Assembly (NCBI RefSeq): GCF_024699965.1
Contig: NZ_JAJOMZ010000004.1
Coordinates: forward strand, 1,114,001-1,178,000
DNA length: 64,000 nucleotides
Source: Flavobacterium sp. J372
GTDB taxonomy: Bacteria; Bacteroidota; Bacteroidia; Flavobacteriales; Flavobacteriaceae
Reading direction: 5' to 3'
The translations under genes were made by a program, and so were the position numbers. The notes under the pieces were generated by a model. That model was not told the origin of the DNA, ran no database searches, and saw only the letters and a program-made list of their open reading frames with translations. Positions 24,968 through 32,895 of the stretch are shown piece by piece (within the stretch, counting starts at the first letter, position 1; each line of letters opens with the position of its first letter).

Positions 24968-25663
24968 ATGGAAGAAACACAAACCTTTTCGATAAAGTAT
25001 TGGGCGGAAGACGACCAGCCTCGTGAGAAGCTGATGCTTAAGGGTAAAGCTGCATTAAGTGATGCTGAATTGATAGCTATACTTATAGGCTCGGGCAGCC
25101 GCAATGAAAGTGCTGTAGAACTTAGCAAGCGGATATTAGCAAGCACAGGCAACAACCTGAATGCATTGGGAAAAATGTCTTTAAAACAGCTCATGGAGTT
25201 TAAGGGCATAGGGGAAGCAAAAGCCATAACCATAGCCGCAGCCATGGAACTAGGGCGCAGGCGAAGAGAAGAGGAGGGTGTTGAACTTAAGAAAATTACA
25301 TCAAGCCAGGCGGTATTTGACATTATGCAGCCCATAATTGGTGAATTGCCACATGAAGAATTTTGGGTTATTTACCTGAACAACTCAAATAAAGTTATTT
25401 ATAAATCGCAGTTGAGCAAAGGCGGCATAACCGGAACCGTTGTAGATGTGCGGATTGTATTCAAAACTGCGTTAGAACAAAATGCTGTAGCCATAATTCT
25501 GTGCCATAACCACCCTAGCGGGGTCCTGCAGGCAAGTGAGCAGGATAAGCATATAACAAGGCAGCTCAAGCAGGCTGGGCAAACCATGAGCATCAACGTG
25601 CTTGATCATGTAATTGTAACAGAAAAAGGATATATTAGCTTTGTTGACGAAGGATTATTTTAG
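24968..25663 (+). CDS. radC: RadC family JAB-domain protein
   Basis: The 231-residue protein has an N-terminal helix-hairpin-helix region (LKQLMEFKGIGEAKAITIAA) and a C-terminal JAB/MPN metalloprotease-like fold. The zinc-site motif AIILCHNHPSGVLQASEQD (HxH...S..D) is intact. RadC proteins were once tied to DNA repair, but their molecular role is still unresolved. The start at ATG 24968 follows the -7 box at a normal distance, and the length is normal. Confidence 0.92.
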   Translation: MEETQTFSIKYWAEDDQPREKLMLKGKAALSDAELIAILIGSGSRNESAVELSKRILASTGNNLNALGKMSLKQLMEFKGIGEAKAITIAAAMELGRRRREEEGVELKKITSSQAVFDIMQPIIGELPHEEFWVIYLNNSNKVIYKSQLSKGGITGTVVDVRIVFKTALEQNAVAIILCHNHPSGVLQASEQDKHITRQLKQAGQTMSINVLDHVIVTEKGYISFVDEGLF

Positions 25664-25766
25664 AGAAGGCCTAAAATTTCGCGTAAAATTGACTTGGTCG
25701 CAAATCCGGAATAATATTTCAAATTTCTCCCAATTTCTGTACCTTGCATGTTATTAAACTACCTGT

Positions 25767-26395
25767 ATGGTCACAGTAAAGGATTTAACATTTTTTTATG
25801 ATAAGGGAACAGGTTTCACCTTCCCGCAATTTTCTGCGAACGCAGGCAGCAGCATTTTAATAACCGGAGGGTCAGGAAAAGGGAAAACTACACTGCTGCA
25901 CCTTCTCGGCGGATTGCTCCGTCCAAAATCAGGTGGCATCATCATAAATGAAACCGACATCACCAAACTTTCAGATAAAAAGCTCGACCACTTCCGGGGG
26001 AAAACATCGGGTTGGTATTGCAGCAATCACATTTTGTAGCTTCGCTTTCTGTGTTAGAAAATGTAGAGCTGGCCTCATGGCTGGCAACCGGCCAACACAA
26101 AAAAGAAATGGCGAAGTCGCTTCTAGATGAACTTGGGCTTTCACAACACCTGCACAAATTACCGTCGCAGCTCAGCATCGGGCAGCAGCAAAGGGTTTCC
26201 ATTGCCCGGGCCATCATCAACAGTCCGCAATTACTTTTGGCAGACGAGCCTACATCAAGCCTTGACGATGAGAACGCCGAAACCGTAGCTGCAATGCTGC
26301 AAAACCTGGCGCAGCAATACAATTCGGCATTGGTAATTGTTACGCATGACCAGAGACTAAAAGAGCGTTTTCCTAACCAAATAAACTTATCATGA
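25767..26395 (+). CDS. ABC transporter ATP-binding protein, LolD/MacB-like (frameshift)
   Basis: The repaired protein is about 210 residues. It has Walker A GGSGKGKTTLL, the Q-loop LVLQQSHF, the signature LSIGQQQRVSIARA (a variant of LSGGQ), Walker B LLLADEPTSSLD and the H-loop VTHD. The frame is lost after DHFRGK. Adding one A to AAAA at 26001-26004 would give RGKNIGLVLQQ. The stop overlaps the permease start by 4 bp, so the two subunits form one transporter. The family (LolCDE, MacB, FtsE) works on substrates from the periplasm or inner membrane. The lesion is probably a sequencing error. Confidence 0.9.
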
Positions 26396-27747
26396 TAACC
26401 CGCATAGCCTGGAAAAACATTTGGTTCAAGCCGCTCAATACCTTACTAAGTATAATTTTGCTTACGGCAAGTGTGGCTATCATTACGCTGTTGATTTTAC
26501 TTGAGGAGCAGTTTGAGAAGAAATTCAGCGATAATATTGAGGGGATAGATTTAGTGCTCGGTGCGCAGGGAAGCCCTCTGCAATTGATACTGTCATCAGT
26601 ATACCAGGTGGATGCGCCAACCGGAAACATAGATTACACCGAAGCCAAAACCTGGATGAAAAACCCGATGGTGAAAACCGCTATACCGTTAGCATTTGGT
26701 GATAACTATCGCGGCTTTCGCATTGTAGGGACAACGCAGGATTATCTTGATAAATTTGGTGCAAAAATGGTAGTTGGCAAAACATTTAGCCGAAATTTTG
26801 AAGTAGTTCTGGGTAGCTCTGTCGCGCAAAAGATGAACCTGAAAATCGGCGATAAATTTTTCGGTTCGCATGGTGATGCTGAGGAAGGCGAGGTACACGA
26901 CCATCATGCGTACATTGTTACAGGCATAGCATCTGAAACAGGTAAGGTGATTGATAACCTGATACTTTGCAATATCCCCAGCGTTTGGGCTATGCATGAC
27001 CATGAACACGAAGAGGGAGCTTCTGCGGAAGCAACTCACGAAGAACATGACGAACATAATCATGAAGGGCATGACCATGATCATGAAGTACATTCAGGCG
27101 AAGAGCATGATCATAAACATGAAGCCCACTCACATGAGGGTCACGATCACGGCCATGAAGGCCACGATCATCACGAAGATGAAGTAATTTCAGAGGAAGG
27201 TAAGGAGATAACATCAGTACTGATAAAATTCCGCGGACCAGTAGGTGTAGCGGTCTGGCCAAGGCTTATTGCCCAAAACACCAAAATGCAGGCAGCATCC
27301 CCGGCGCTTGAGGTCAACCGCTTGTTCTCGCTGTTCGGTATTGGGCTGCAGGCATTGCAGTACCTGGCCTATGGCATTATGCTCATATCCGGCATAAGTA
27401 TTTTCATTGCATTGTATAATACGCTGAAAGAACGTAAATATGAATTTGCGCTGCTTCGTGTAAATGGTGCAAGCAGGCTGCAGCTGTTGTCACTGGTAAT
27501 GATTGAAAGCTTGCTTTTATGTATTACCGGCTTTGTTTTCGGCACGATTGTTGGCAGGATAGCGTTAAGCTTTATCTCCGGTTCTGCCGATAGTGAATTT
27601 AAAATCTCTTTCAACCCGCTTGAATTTGTATGGGAAAAAGAGGGATATTTATTGCTCCTCACTATCTTTGTAGGGGTCTTGGCGGCAGCCATACCGGCGG
27701 TTAAGGCGTATACCTTAAACATATCAAAAACACTGGCAAATGCGTAA
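26392..27747 (+). CDS. FtsX/MacB-like ABC permease with a His-rich periplasmic loop
   Basis: The 451-residue permease has one N-terminal helix (LNTLLSIILLTASVAIITLL), a large extracytoplasmic MacB-PCD-like domain, and three C-terminal helices around LAYGIMLISGISIFIALYNT, SLLLCITGFVFGTIVGRI and YLLLLTIFVGVLAAAIPAV. Between about residues 201 and 265 lies a stretch dominated by His, Glu and Asp (repeats such as HDHDHE and HEGHDHGHEG). Such loops chelate Zn, Ni, Co or Cu. The downstream DUF3299-like gene overlaps by 8 bp. Together they suggest a metal-linked lipoprotein or exporter system, which is inference. Confidence 0.9.
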   Translation: MITRIAWKNIWFKPLNTLLSIILLTASVAIITLLILLEEQFEKKFSDNIEGIDLVLGAQGSPLQLILSSVYQVDAPTGNIDYTEAKTWMKNPMVKTAIPLAFGDNYRGFRIVGTTQDYLDKFGAKMVVGKTFSRNFEVVLGSSVAQKMNLKIGDKFFGSHGDAEEGEVHDHHAYIVTGIASETGKVIDNLILCNIPSVWAMHDHEHEEGASAEATHEEHDEHNHEGHDHDHEVHSGEEHDHKHEAHSHEGHDHGHEGHDHHEDEVISEEGKEITSVLIKFRGPVGVAVWPRLIAQNTKMQAASPALEVNRLFSLFGIGLQALQYLAYGIMLISGISIFIALYNTLKERKYEFALLRVNGASRLQLLSLVMIESLLLCITGFVFGTIVGRIALSFISGSADSEFKISFNPLEFVWEKEGYLLLLTIFVGVLAAAIPAVKAYTLNISKTLANA

Positions 27748-28232
27748 ATCAATCATTATAATTTCGGGTTTAATACTTTCGTTTTTTGTACTGACATCAA
27801 TGGGCAGTGCAGAAGTATCAAGCCCAAAACCCGAAACCCAAAACCCTATTGCAGCCGACACCCTTAGCTGGAAACTGTTAGGGCAAATAAAATATATCAA
27901 GAAAACTACGCCCGATTACCCTGAAGGTGTAATGTTCCCGGTGGTGAATACAACGCTTAAAGCAAAAAACAAAAAGCCAATAGTAATGAGCGGTTTCATT
28001 ATCCCTATTGATAATAAGAACTACGCGCTAAGCAAAAATGTTTTTGCCTCATGTTTCTTTTGCGGTCAGGCAGGGTCCTGAAACCATTATGGGTATTAAG
28101 TTTAAAAATCCCGGCATGAAACTAAAGACCGACCAGTATGTAACGCTTACAGGTACCTTCCGTTACAATGATAATGATGTGGATGACTGGATTTACCACA
28201 TTGAGAATGCCGTAATTGTAAAAGGTAACTGA
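27740..28232 (+). CDS. DUF3299-like exported protein (frameshift in the record)
   Basis: The first part has a signal peptide (SIIIISGLILSFFVLTSMG), the strands PIVMSGFIIPIDN and the Cys pair FASCFFCGQAG. The frame then breaks. Removing one G from the GGG at 28073-28075 gives CGQAGPETIMGIKFKNPGMK and continues to VIVKGN at 28232, about 163 residues. The FFCG...GPE region is the DUF3299 signature as I remember it. DUF3299 genes are often next to FtsX-type ABC transporters in metal-responsive loci. Here the gene overlaps the His-rich permease, so a shared role is likely. Confidence 0.8.
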
Positions 28233-28921
28233 TGTTGAAGGATAGCAAAAAAGCAATATTTTTTGACCTTGACCATACGCTGTGGGATTTCGAGAAAAAT
28301 TCTGCCCTTACTTTCCAGTTCATTTTTGAAAAGCACTGCCTTTCAATAGACTGCAATTTATTCCTGGAAAAATATGTGCCGGTAAATGCGCAATACTGGA
28401 AGCTTTTCCGTGATGATAAAATCACAAAGCATGAGCTTAGATATGGGCGTTTCCGTGAGACATTTTCACAGATGGGAATTGAGGCAGGCGATGAACTAAT
28501 AGAAACGCTGGCACATGAATATATTGAGCACCTGCCGGGTTTCAACCATTTGTACGATGGCGCTATTGAAGTGCTTGATTACCTTAAAGAGAAATATTCA
28601 CTGCATATTATTACCAATGGCTTCCATGAGGTGCAGGAGCATAAACTGCGAAATTCAAATATTGCCCATTACTTTGATACAGTTACCAATAGCGAAATGG
28701 CCGGATGTAAAAAGCCAAACCCGCAGATATTTGAATTTGCCCTGAGAGCTGCCAATGCAGATAAGGCATACAGCGTAATGATTGGCGACTGTATTGAAGC
28801 CGATGTGCAGGGCGCTATTGATTGCGGGCTTGATGCCATCTATTTTAACGAGCACAGGCTTGATGCACCGGAAACAATTATGCAGGTAAATCACCTGCGC
28901 GAACTTAAAAACCTACTGTAA
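28232..28921 (+). CDS. YjjG-type HAD pyrimidine nucleotidase
   Basis: A 229-residue HAD-superfamily phosphatase. Motif I is FFDLDHTLWDFEKN with the nucleophile and acid Asp, motif II the Thr in LHIITNG, motif III the Lys in GCKKPNPQIFEFAL, and motif IV MIGDCIEADVQGA. The DHTLWDF form and alpha-helical cap match YjjG, which dephosphorylates non-canonical pyrimidine nucleotides. Its start overlaps the preceding stop by one base and its stop overlaps the next ATG, so all the genes from the ABC transporter onward may be one operon. Confidence 0.9.
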   Translation: MLKDSKKAIFFDLDHTLWDFEKNSALTFQFIFEKHCLSIDCNLFLEKYVPVNAQYWKLFRDDKITKHELRYGRFRETFSQMGIEAGDELIETLAHEYIEHLPGFNHLYDGAIEVLDYLKEKYSLHIITNGFHEVQEHKLRNSNIAHYFDTVTNSEMAGCKKPNPQIFEFALRAANADKAYSVMIGDCIEADVQGAIDCGLDAIYFNEHRLDAPETIMQVNHLRELKNLL

Positions 28922-29670
28922 TGAGAAAGATATTTACATTGATTTTACTTTTGGCAGGCACATTTTGTTTTGCACAAAACCTGAGTAATTACAAATATGT
29001 TATAGTCCCTCAAAAGTTTGAATTCCAGAAAGAGGCGGGTCAGTTTGACATAAATAACCTGGCGAGGATGATGTTTGAAAAATATGGCTTTACTGTAGTG
29101 ATGGAAGGCAGCCAGTATCCTACTGATCTTGCGCTTGACAGGTGTAAAGCCCTGTATGCTGATATTCAGAATTCGGGCCTGATACATACCAACTTTACAA
29201 TATTGCTGAAAGACTGTAGCGGTACTGCTGTGTTTACATCGGCTACCGGAAGGAGCAAAGAAAAAGACAGGAAGAAGGCGTATTATGAAGCTATGCGTGA
29301 AGCGTCTCATTCGCTTGCAGGGATTAACTACAAATACGCAGGCGAAGGTGATGGCAAAACTAAAACTACAACTACAACCCGCACAATTACAAATACAGAG
29401 GAAGTTACGGTTTATGTAGAATCTCCAAATTCTGCTAAAACAGTCGTTAACCCTAACCAACTTACGGCTAAGTCAACCGCTTATGGCTATGAACTTGTGG
29501 ATGCCAAAGGAAAGCATTTCCTGAAGATGTACAAAACATCTCAGCCTGACTCTTACAGCGCACAAATGGAAAACATCAATGGGCTGGTTTTTAAAAAGGA
29601 CGGCGCATGGTTTTTTGAATACTATGTAAATGACAAACCTGTAAGCCAGAAACTGGATATTCGGTTTTGA
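28921..29670 (+). CDS. Secreted protein of unknown function
   Basis: A 249-residue protein with a signal peptide (MRKIFTLILLLAGTFCFAQ). The first half (YVIVPQKFEFQKEAGQFDIN, then LARMMFEKYGFTVVMEGSQY) resembles a small alpha-beta domain. A Thr-rich linker (KTKTTTTTRTITNTEEV) leads to a C-terminal beta-rich part ending PVSQKLDIRF. I know only that this architecture occurs in flavobacterial genomes; no function is assigned. It starts on the last base of the nucleotidase gene and ends before a large inverted repeat. Confidence 0.75.
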   Translation: MRKIFTLILLLAGTFCFAQNLSNYKYVIVPQKFEFQKEAGQFDINNLARMMFEKYGFTVVMEGSQYPTDLALDRCKALYADIQNSGLIHTNFTILLKDCSGTAVFTSATGRSKEKDRKKAYYEAMREASHSLAGINYKYAGEGDGKTKTTTTTRTITNTEEVTVYVESPNSAKTVVNPNQLTAKSTAYGYELVDAKGKHFLKMYKTSQPDSYSAQMENINGLVFKKDGAWFFEYYVNDKPVSQKLDIRF

Positions 29671-29671
29671 T

Positions 29672-29760
29672 AGCTGCTAAGTTGCTTAGCTACTAAGCTT
29701 TTGAGCTTTCTTTTCAGGATGCAAGCTAAGTAGCTAAGCACTTCAGTAGCTAAGCAGCTT
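29672..29760. repeat. Large imperfect inverted repeat between convergent genes
   Basis: The arms 29672-29700 and 29723-29760 consist of repeated AGCTAAG/CTTAGCT words and can fold into a long hairpin. It fills the gap between the convergent secreted-protein and rarA genes and probably terminates both. Confidence 0.7.
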
Positions 29761-29761
29761 T

Positions 29762-31039
29762 CTAGTACCCATACTTCCCTTTCCACCTGTTCCTCAAAAA
29801 ATCACGTGTACCGTTTTCGCGGGAGTTATTCCCTGGATCGTAGAATGTCGTGTTTTGGATTTCATCCGGCAGGAATTCCTGCTCGGCAAAGTTGTTGTCG
29901 AAATCATGAGCATATTTGTAGTCATCTCCATAACCCAGTTCCTTCATCAATTTTGTAGGTGCATTCCGTAAATGTAATGGTACAGGCAGGTCACCGGTCT
30001 GCTTCACGATGCTCTGTGCTTTATTAATGGCCATATAGCTGGCATTGCTCTTAGGCGAAGTAGCAAGGTAAACCGCACACTGGCTCAGGATAATGCGTGA
30101 TTCGGGATATCCGATAGTACTCACTGCCTGGAAAGTGTTATTTGCCATAATCAGCGCTGTAGGGTTGGCATTGCCAATATCTTCAGATGCCAGGATAAGC
30201 ATCCGCCTTGCAATAAATTTCAGGTCTTCGCCGCCTTCAATCATCCGTGCCAGCCAATACACGGCGCCATTTGGGTCACTGCCACGCATTGATTTTATGA
30301 ATGCAGAGATGATATCATAGTGCTGTTCGCCTGTTTTGTCATATAATACAGTGTTTTTCTGCGCCAGCTGCATAACGCGGTCATTGGTAATCTCAACATC
30401 ATCACCCTCACTTGCATTAACCACAAGTTCAAAAATATTCAGCAACTTCCTTCCGTCACCACCGGAAAGGCGAAGCAATGCCTCAGTTTCCTTCAGTTCG
30501 ATGTTCTTGCTGCGCATGTAGCTGTCGGCTTCCATAGCGCGGTGCAAAAGCGCTTCAAGGTCATCTTTGGTAAAAGCATTAAGGATATAAACCTGACATC
30601 TTGACAATAGCGCGGGGATCACTTCAAAGCTCGGGTTTTCGGTAGTAGCGCCAATCAGGGTTACCCAGCCTTTTTCAACCGCGGCAAGCAATGAATCCTG
30701 TTGGGACTTGCTGAAACGGTGAATCTCATCAATAAATAAGATTGGGTTTTTTGAGGTAAACAACCCGCCGCTTTGTTTGGCTTTGTCTATCACCTCGCGA
30801 ACGTCTTTTACTCCCGCATTAATAGCGCTAAGCACATAAAATGGCCTGTCGCTTTCCTGAGCCATAATCTGCGCCAGGGTGGTTTTACCCGTACCCGGCG
30901 GCCCCCATAAAATGAGTGAAGGGATTATGCCGCGCGCAATCTGGTGGGTAAGCGAACCCTCAGGCCCCACAAGGTGCTGCTGGCTTATGTATTCAGATAA
31001 TTTCTGCGGGCGTATTCGTTCGGCTAGAGGCGCTTCCAT
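29762..31039 (-). CDS. rarA: Replication-associated recombination protein RarA
   Basis: RarA (MgsA) is an AAA+ ATPase related to clamp-loader subunits that acts at stalled replication forks. The 425-residue protein has Walker [11 protein letters not shown], Walker [13 protein letters not shown], sensor 1 [10 protein letters not shown] and an Arg finger region LLSRCQVY. The C-terminal tetramerisation domain contains [20 protein letters not shown], a family hallmark. Length and domain order are normal. It is monocistronic here, divergent from the rhomboid gene. Confidence 0.95.
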   Translation of the reverse strand: MEAPLAERIRPQKLSEYISQQHLVGPEGSLTHQIARGIIPSLILWGPPGTGKTTLAQIMAQESDRPFYVLSAINAGVKDVREVIDKAKQSGGLFTSKNPILFIDEIHRFSKSQQDSLLAAVEKGWVTLIGATTENPSFEVIPALLSRCQVYILNAFTKDDLEALLHRAMEADSYMRSKNIELKETEALLRLSGGDGRKLLNIFELVVNASEGDDVEITNDRVMQLAQKNTVLYDKTGEQHYDIISAFIKSMRGSDPNGAVYWLARMIEGGEDLKFIARRMLILASEDIGNANPTALIMANNTFQAVSTIGYPESRIILSQCAVYLATSPKSNASYMAINKAQSIVKQTGDLPVPLHLRNAPTKLMKELGYGDDYKYAHDFDNNFAEQEFLPDEIQNTTFYDPGNNSRENGTRDFLRNRWKGKYGY

Positions 31040-31130
31040 AGCTGTAAAGGTACGATTAATGACAAAATTTCATTAAACTAAAGTTGGATAAATTATTGAT
31101 GGGGTACAAGTGCCTTAACAAAAAATAAGC

Positions 31131-31889
31131 ATGGCAAACGACGACCAATTTAAATTTTCAACCTCGGTGCTGGCATGGCCTCTGGCTTTTCTCTTGGCTA
31201 TATGGGGAACATACTGGTTCCAGATAAATGTTAGTAATGTCACCAACTGGGGTATTTACCCAAGGACTCTTACGGGGCTGCGTGGTATTATCTTCAGCCC
31301 GTTTTTACATGGTAGTGTTGAGCATCTTTATAACAATTCAATCCCTTTGTTCCTGCTCGTAGCAGCCATGCGATACTTTTATCGCAGGCTGGCACTTGAA
31401 GTTATAGGCTATGGTATATTGTTGTCAGGTTTCATCACCTGGGTTATAGCACGGCCCGCATACCACATAGGCGCAAGCAGCCTCATCTATGTTCTGGTGA
31501 GCTTTATCTTTTTTAAAGGGATTCGCACAGGGTACTACCGCCTGGTGGCATTGTCGCTGCTTATCGTGACGTTGTACGGAGGTATGGTGTGGTATGTTTT
31601 CCCTGATGTGGATCAGCAGATTTCGTGGGAAGGGCATTTGGCCGGACTTATAACAGGCTTTCTATTCTCAATACTCTATAAAACACCTGAGTTTAAAAAG
31701 GAAATTGTGTACGACTGGGAACGCCCTGATTTCGACCCGAAACAAGACCCGTTCATGAAACGTTTTGATGAAAACGGCAACTTTGTAAACCCACCTAAAT
31801 TAGAAGATATTGAGGTGATAGATGCAGAGATACTTTCACCGCCTGCCTCAAAGATTGTCTATATCTACAGAAGCAGTCAGTCGCAGTAG
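31131..31889 (+). CDS. Rhomboid-family intramembrane serine protease
   Basis: The 252-residue protein has six hydrophobic segments. The catalytic Ser lies in HIGASSLIYVLVSF (GxS motif), and the catalytic His in SWEGHLAGLITGFLFS. The L1-loop region HGSVEHLYNNSIPLFLL carries the conserved His and Asn residues. The last 60 residues are a cytoplasmic charged tail (DWERPDFDPKQDPFMKRFDE). Substrates are unknown. It begins 91 bp from the divergent rarA start. Confidence 0.93.
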   Translation: MANDDQFKFSTSVLAWPLAFLLAIWGTYWFQINVSNVTNWGIYPRTLTGLRGIIFSPFLHGSVEHLYNNSIPLFLLVAAMRYFYRRLALEVIGYGILLSGFITWVIARPAYHIGASSLIYVLVSFIFFKGIRTGYYRLVALSLLIVTLYGGMVWYVFPDVDQQISWEGHLAGLITGFLFSILYKTPEFKKEIVYDWERPDFDPKQDPFMKRFDENGNFVNPPKLEDIEVIDAEILSPPASKIVYIYRSSQSQ

Positions 31890-31918
31890 GGAGTCTTCCA
31901 GTCTAATAGTCTAAGATT

Positions 31919-32659
31919 CTAAAAATCCTTTCTCTGCCTTACCGCTTCATACAAAAACGCCCCGCATGCCACAGAAACGTTTAGTGACTCAATAGTGCCG
32001 AACATCGGCAGCTTGGCTTTTTCGTCGACAATTTTTAGTACAGACGGATTCACACCGCGGTCTTCACTCCCCATGATGATAGCCACAGGCTCGTTTAGCA
32101 CGATATCATAAATGTTGCTGTCGGTCTTTTCAGTTGCCGCAACAGTCTTAATGCCCGAACCCTGCAAGTGGAAAATAGCATCCTTGATATGCTCTACTTT
32201 ACAGATTGGTACATTGAATACCGCGCCAGCTGACGTCTTAACTGTATCGCCGTTTACAGGTGCGCTGCCTTGTTTTTGCACAATGATGCCATCCACTCCG
32301 GTGCATTCTGCCGTACGGATGATAGCCCCGAAATTACGGGCGTCGCTAAGTTGGTCAAGTATCAGGAACAGTGGGGTTTTTCCGCTTTCAAGCACTTTTT
32401 CTACCAAATCTTCAAGGTTATGGAATGAAATCGGGGCAATGCTCGCCACAGCGCCCTGATGGTTCATTGAAGTAAGGCGGTTCAATTTCTCAACAGGCAC
32501 ATAGCTGAAGTTGATGCTCTTCTGCTTCATCACCTTCATCAGGTCGCGCATCAGGTCGCCCTGTGCATCCTTCTGAATAAAAACTTTGTCAATTTCTTTA
32601 CCTGAGTTTATCGCCTCAATGATAGCGCGTATACCGAATATCTGGTGCTCTTTTTCCAT
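31919..32659 (-). CDS. rlmB: 23S rRNA 2'-O-ribose methyltransferase RlmB-like
   Basis: A SpoU-family (SPOUT) methyltransferase of 246 residues that in E. coli methylates G2251 in the 23S peptidyl-transferase loop. The N-terminal substrate-binding domain begins MEKEHQIFGIRAIIEAINSG. The knotted catalytic domain has motif 1 LDQLSDARNFGAIIRTAECT, motif 2 VAIIMGSEDRGVNPSVL and motif 3 IESLNVSVACGAFLYEAVRQ. I choose the ATG at 32659 rather than an upstream in-frame start at 32692, because a promoter overlaps the longer one. Confidence 0.93.
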   Translation of the reverse strand: MEKEHQIFGIRAIIEAINSGKEIDKVFIQKDAQGDLMRDLMKVMKQKSINFSYVPVEKLNRLTSMNHQGAVASIAPISFHNLEDLVEKVLESGKTPLFLILDQLSDARNFGAIIRTAECTGVDGIIVQKQGSAPVNGDTVKTSAGAVFNVPICKVEHIKDAIFHLQGSGIKTVAATEKTDSNIYDIVLNEPVAIIMGSEDRGVNPSVLKIVDEKAKLPMFGTIESLNVSVACGAFLYEAVRQRKDF

Positions 32660-32663
32660 TGGG

Positions 32664-32692
32664 CAAAGATAGGCTTTTTGTGGATGTGTCAA
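32664..32692 (-). promoter_or_regulatory. Promoter of rlmB
   Basis: On the minus strand, TTG (32692-32690), 18 nt and TATCTTTG (32671-32664) match the Bacteroidota promoter. It ends 4 bp before the rlmB ATG, implying a very short or leaderless mRNA, and it excludes the longer start. Confidence 0.65.
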
Positions 32693-32895
32693 TTTGTTAG
32701 ATCATTAATTCGGGTGGAGTGAGTATAACAAACAATTTGATAACTTCAGGAATTAACTACTTATACGGTTTAATGATTTTTTAATATCTCCCGGCCTTGA
32801 TTGATGTTTTTGTAACCCAAACATAAGATTTGCCTAAACAGCTGAAGCCGGCAGCAGCAGTACTTTTGTGGGCATTAAACAACAACACACAAATC

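Noticed and set aside
26990..27262. Antisense ORF over the His-rich loop
   Set aside because: It arises from the repetitive His/Asp/Glu codons read on the other strand and has no other support.
31040..31130. Regulatory RNA between rarA and the rhomboid gene
   Set aside because: The 91-bp divergent gap shows no stable hairpin or conserved motif beyond AT-rich promoter-like sequence.
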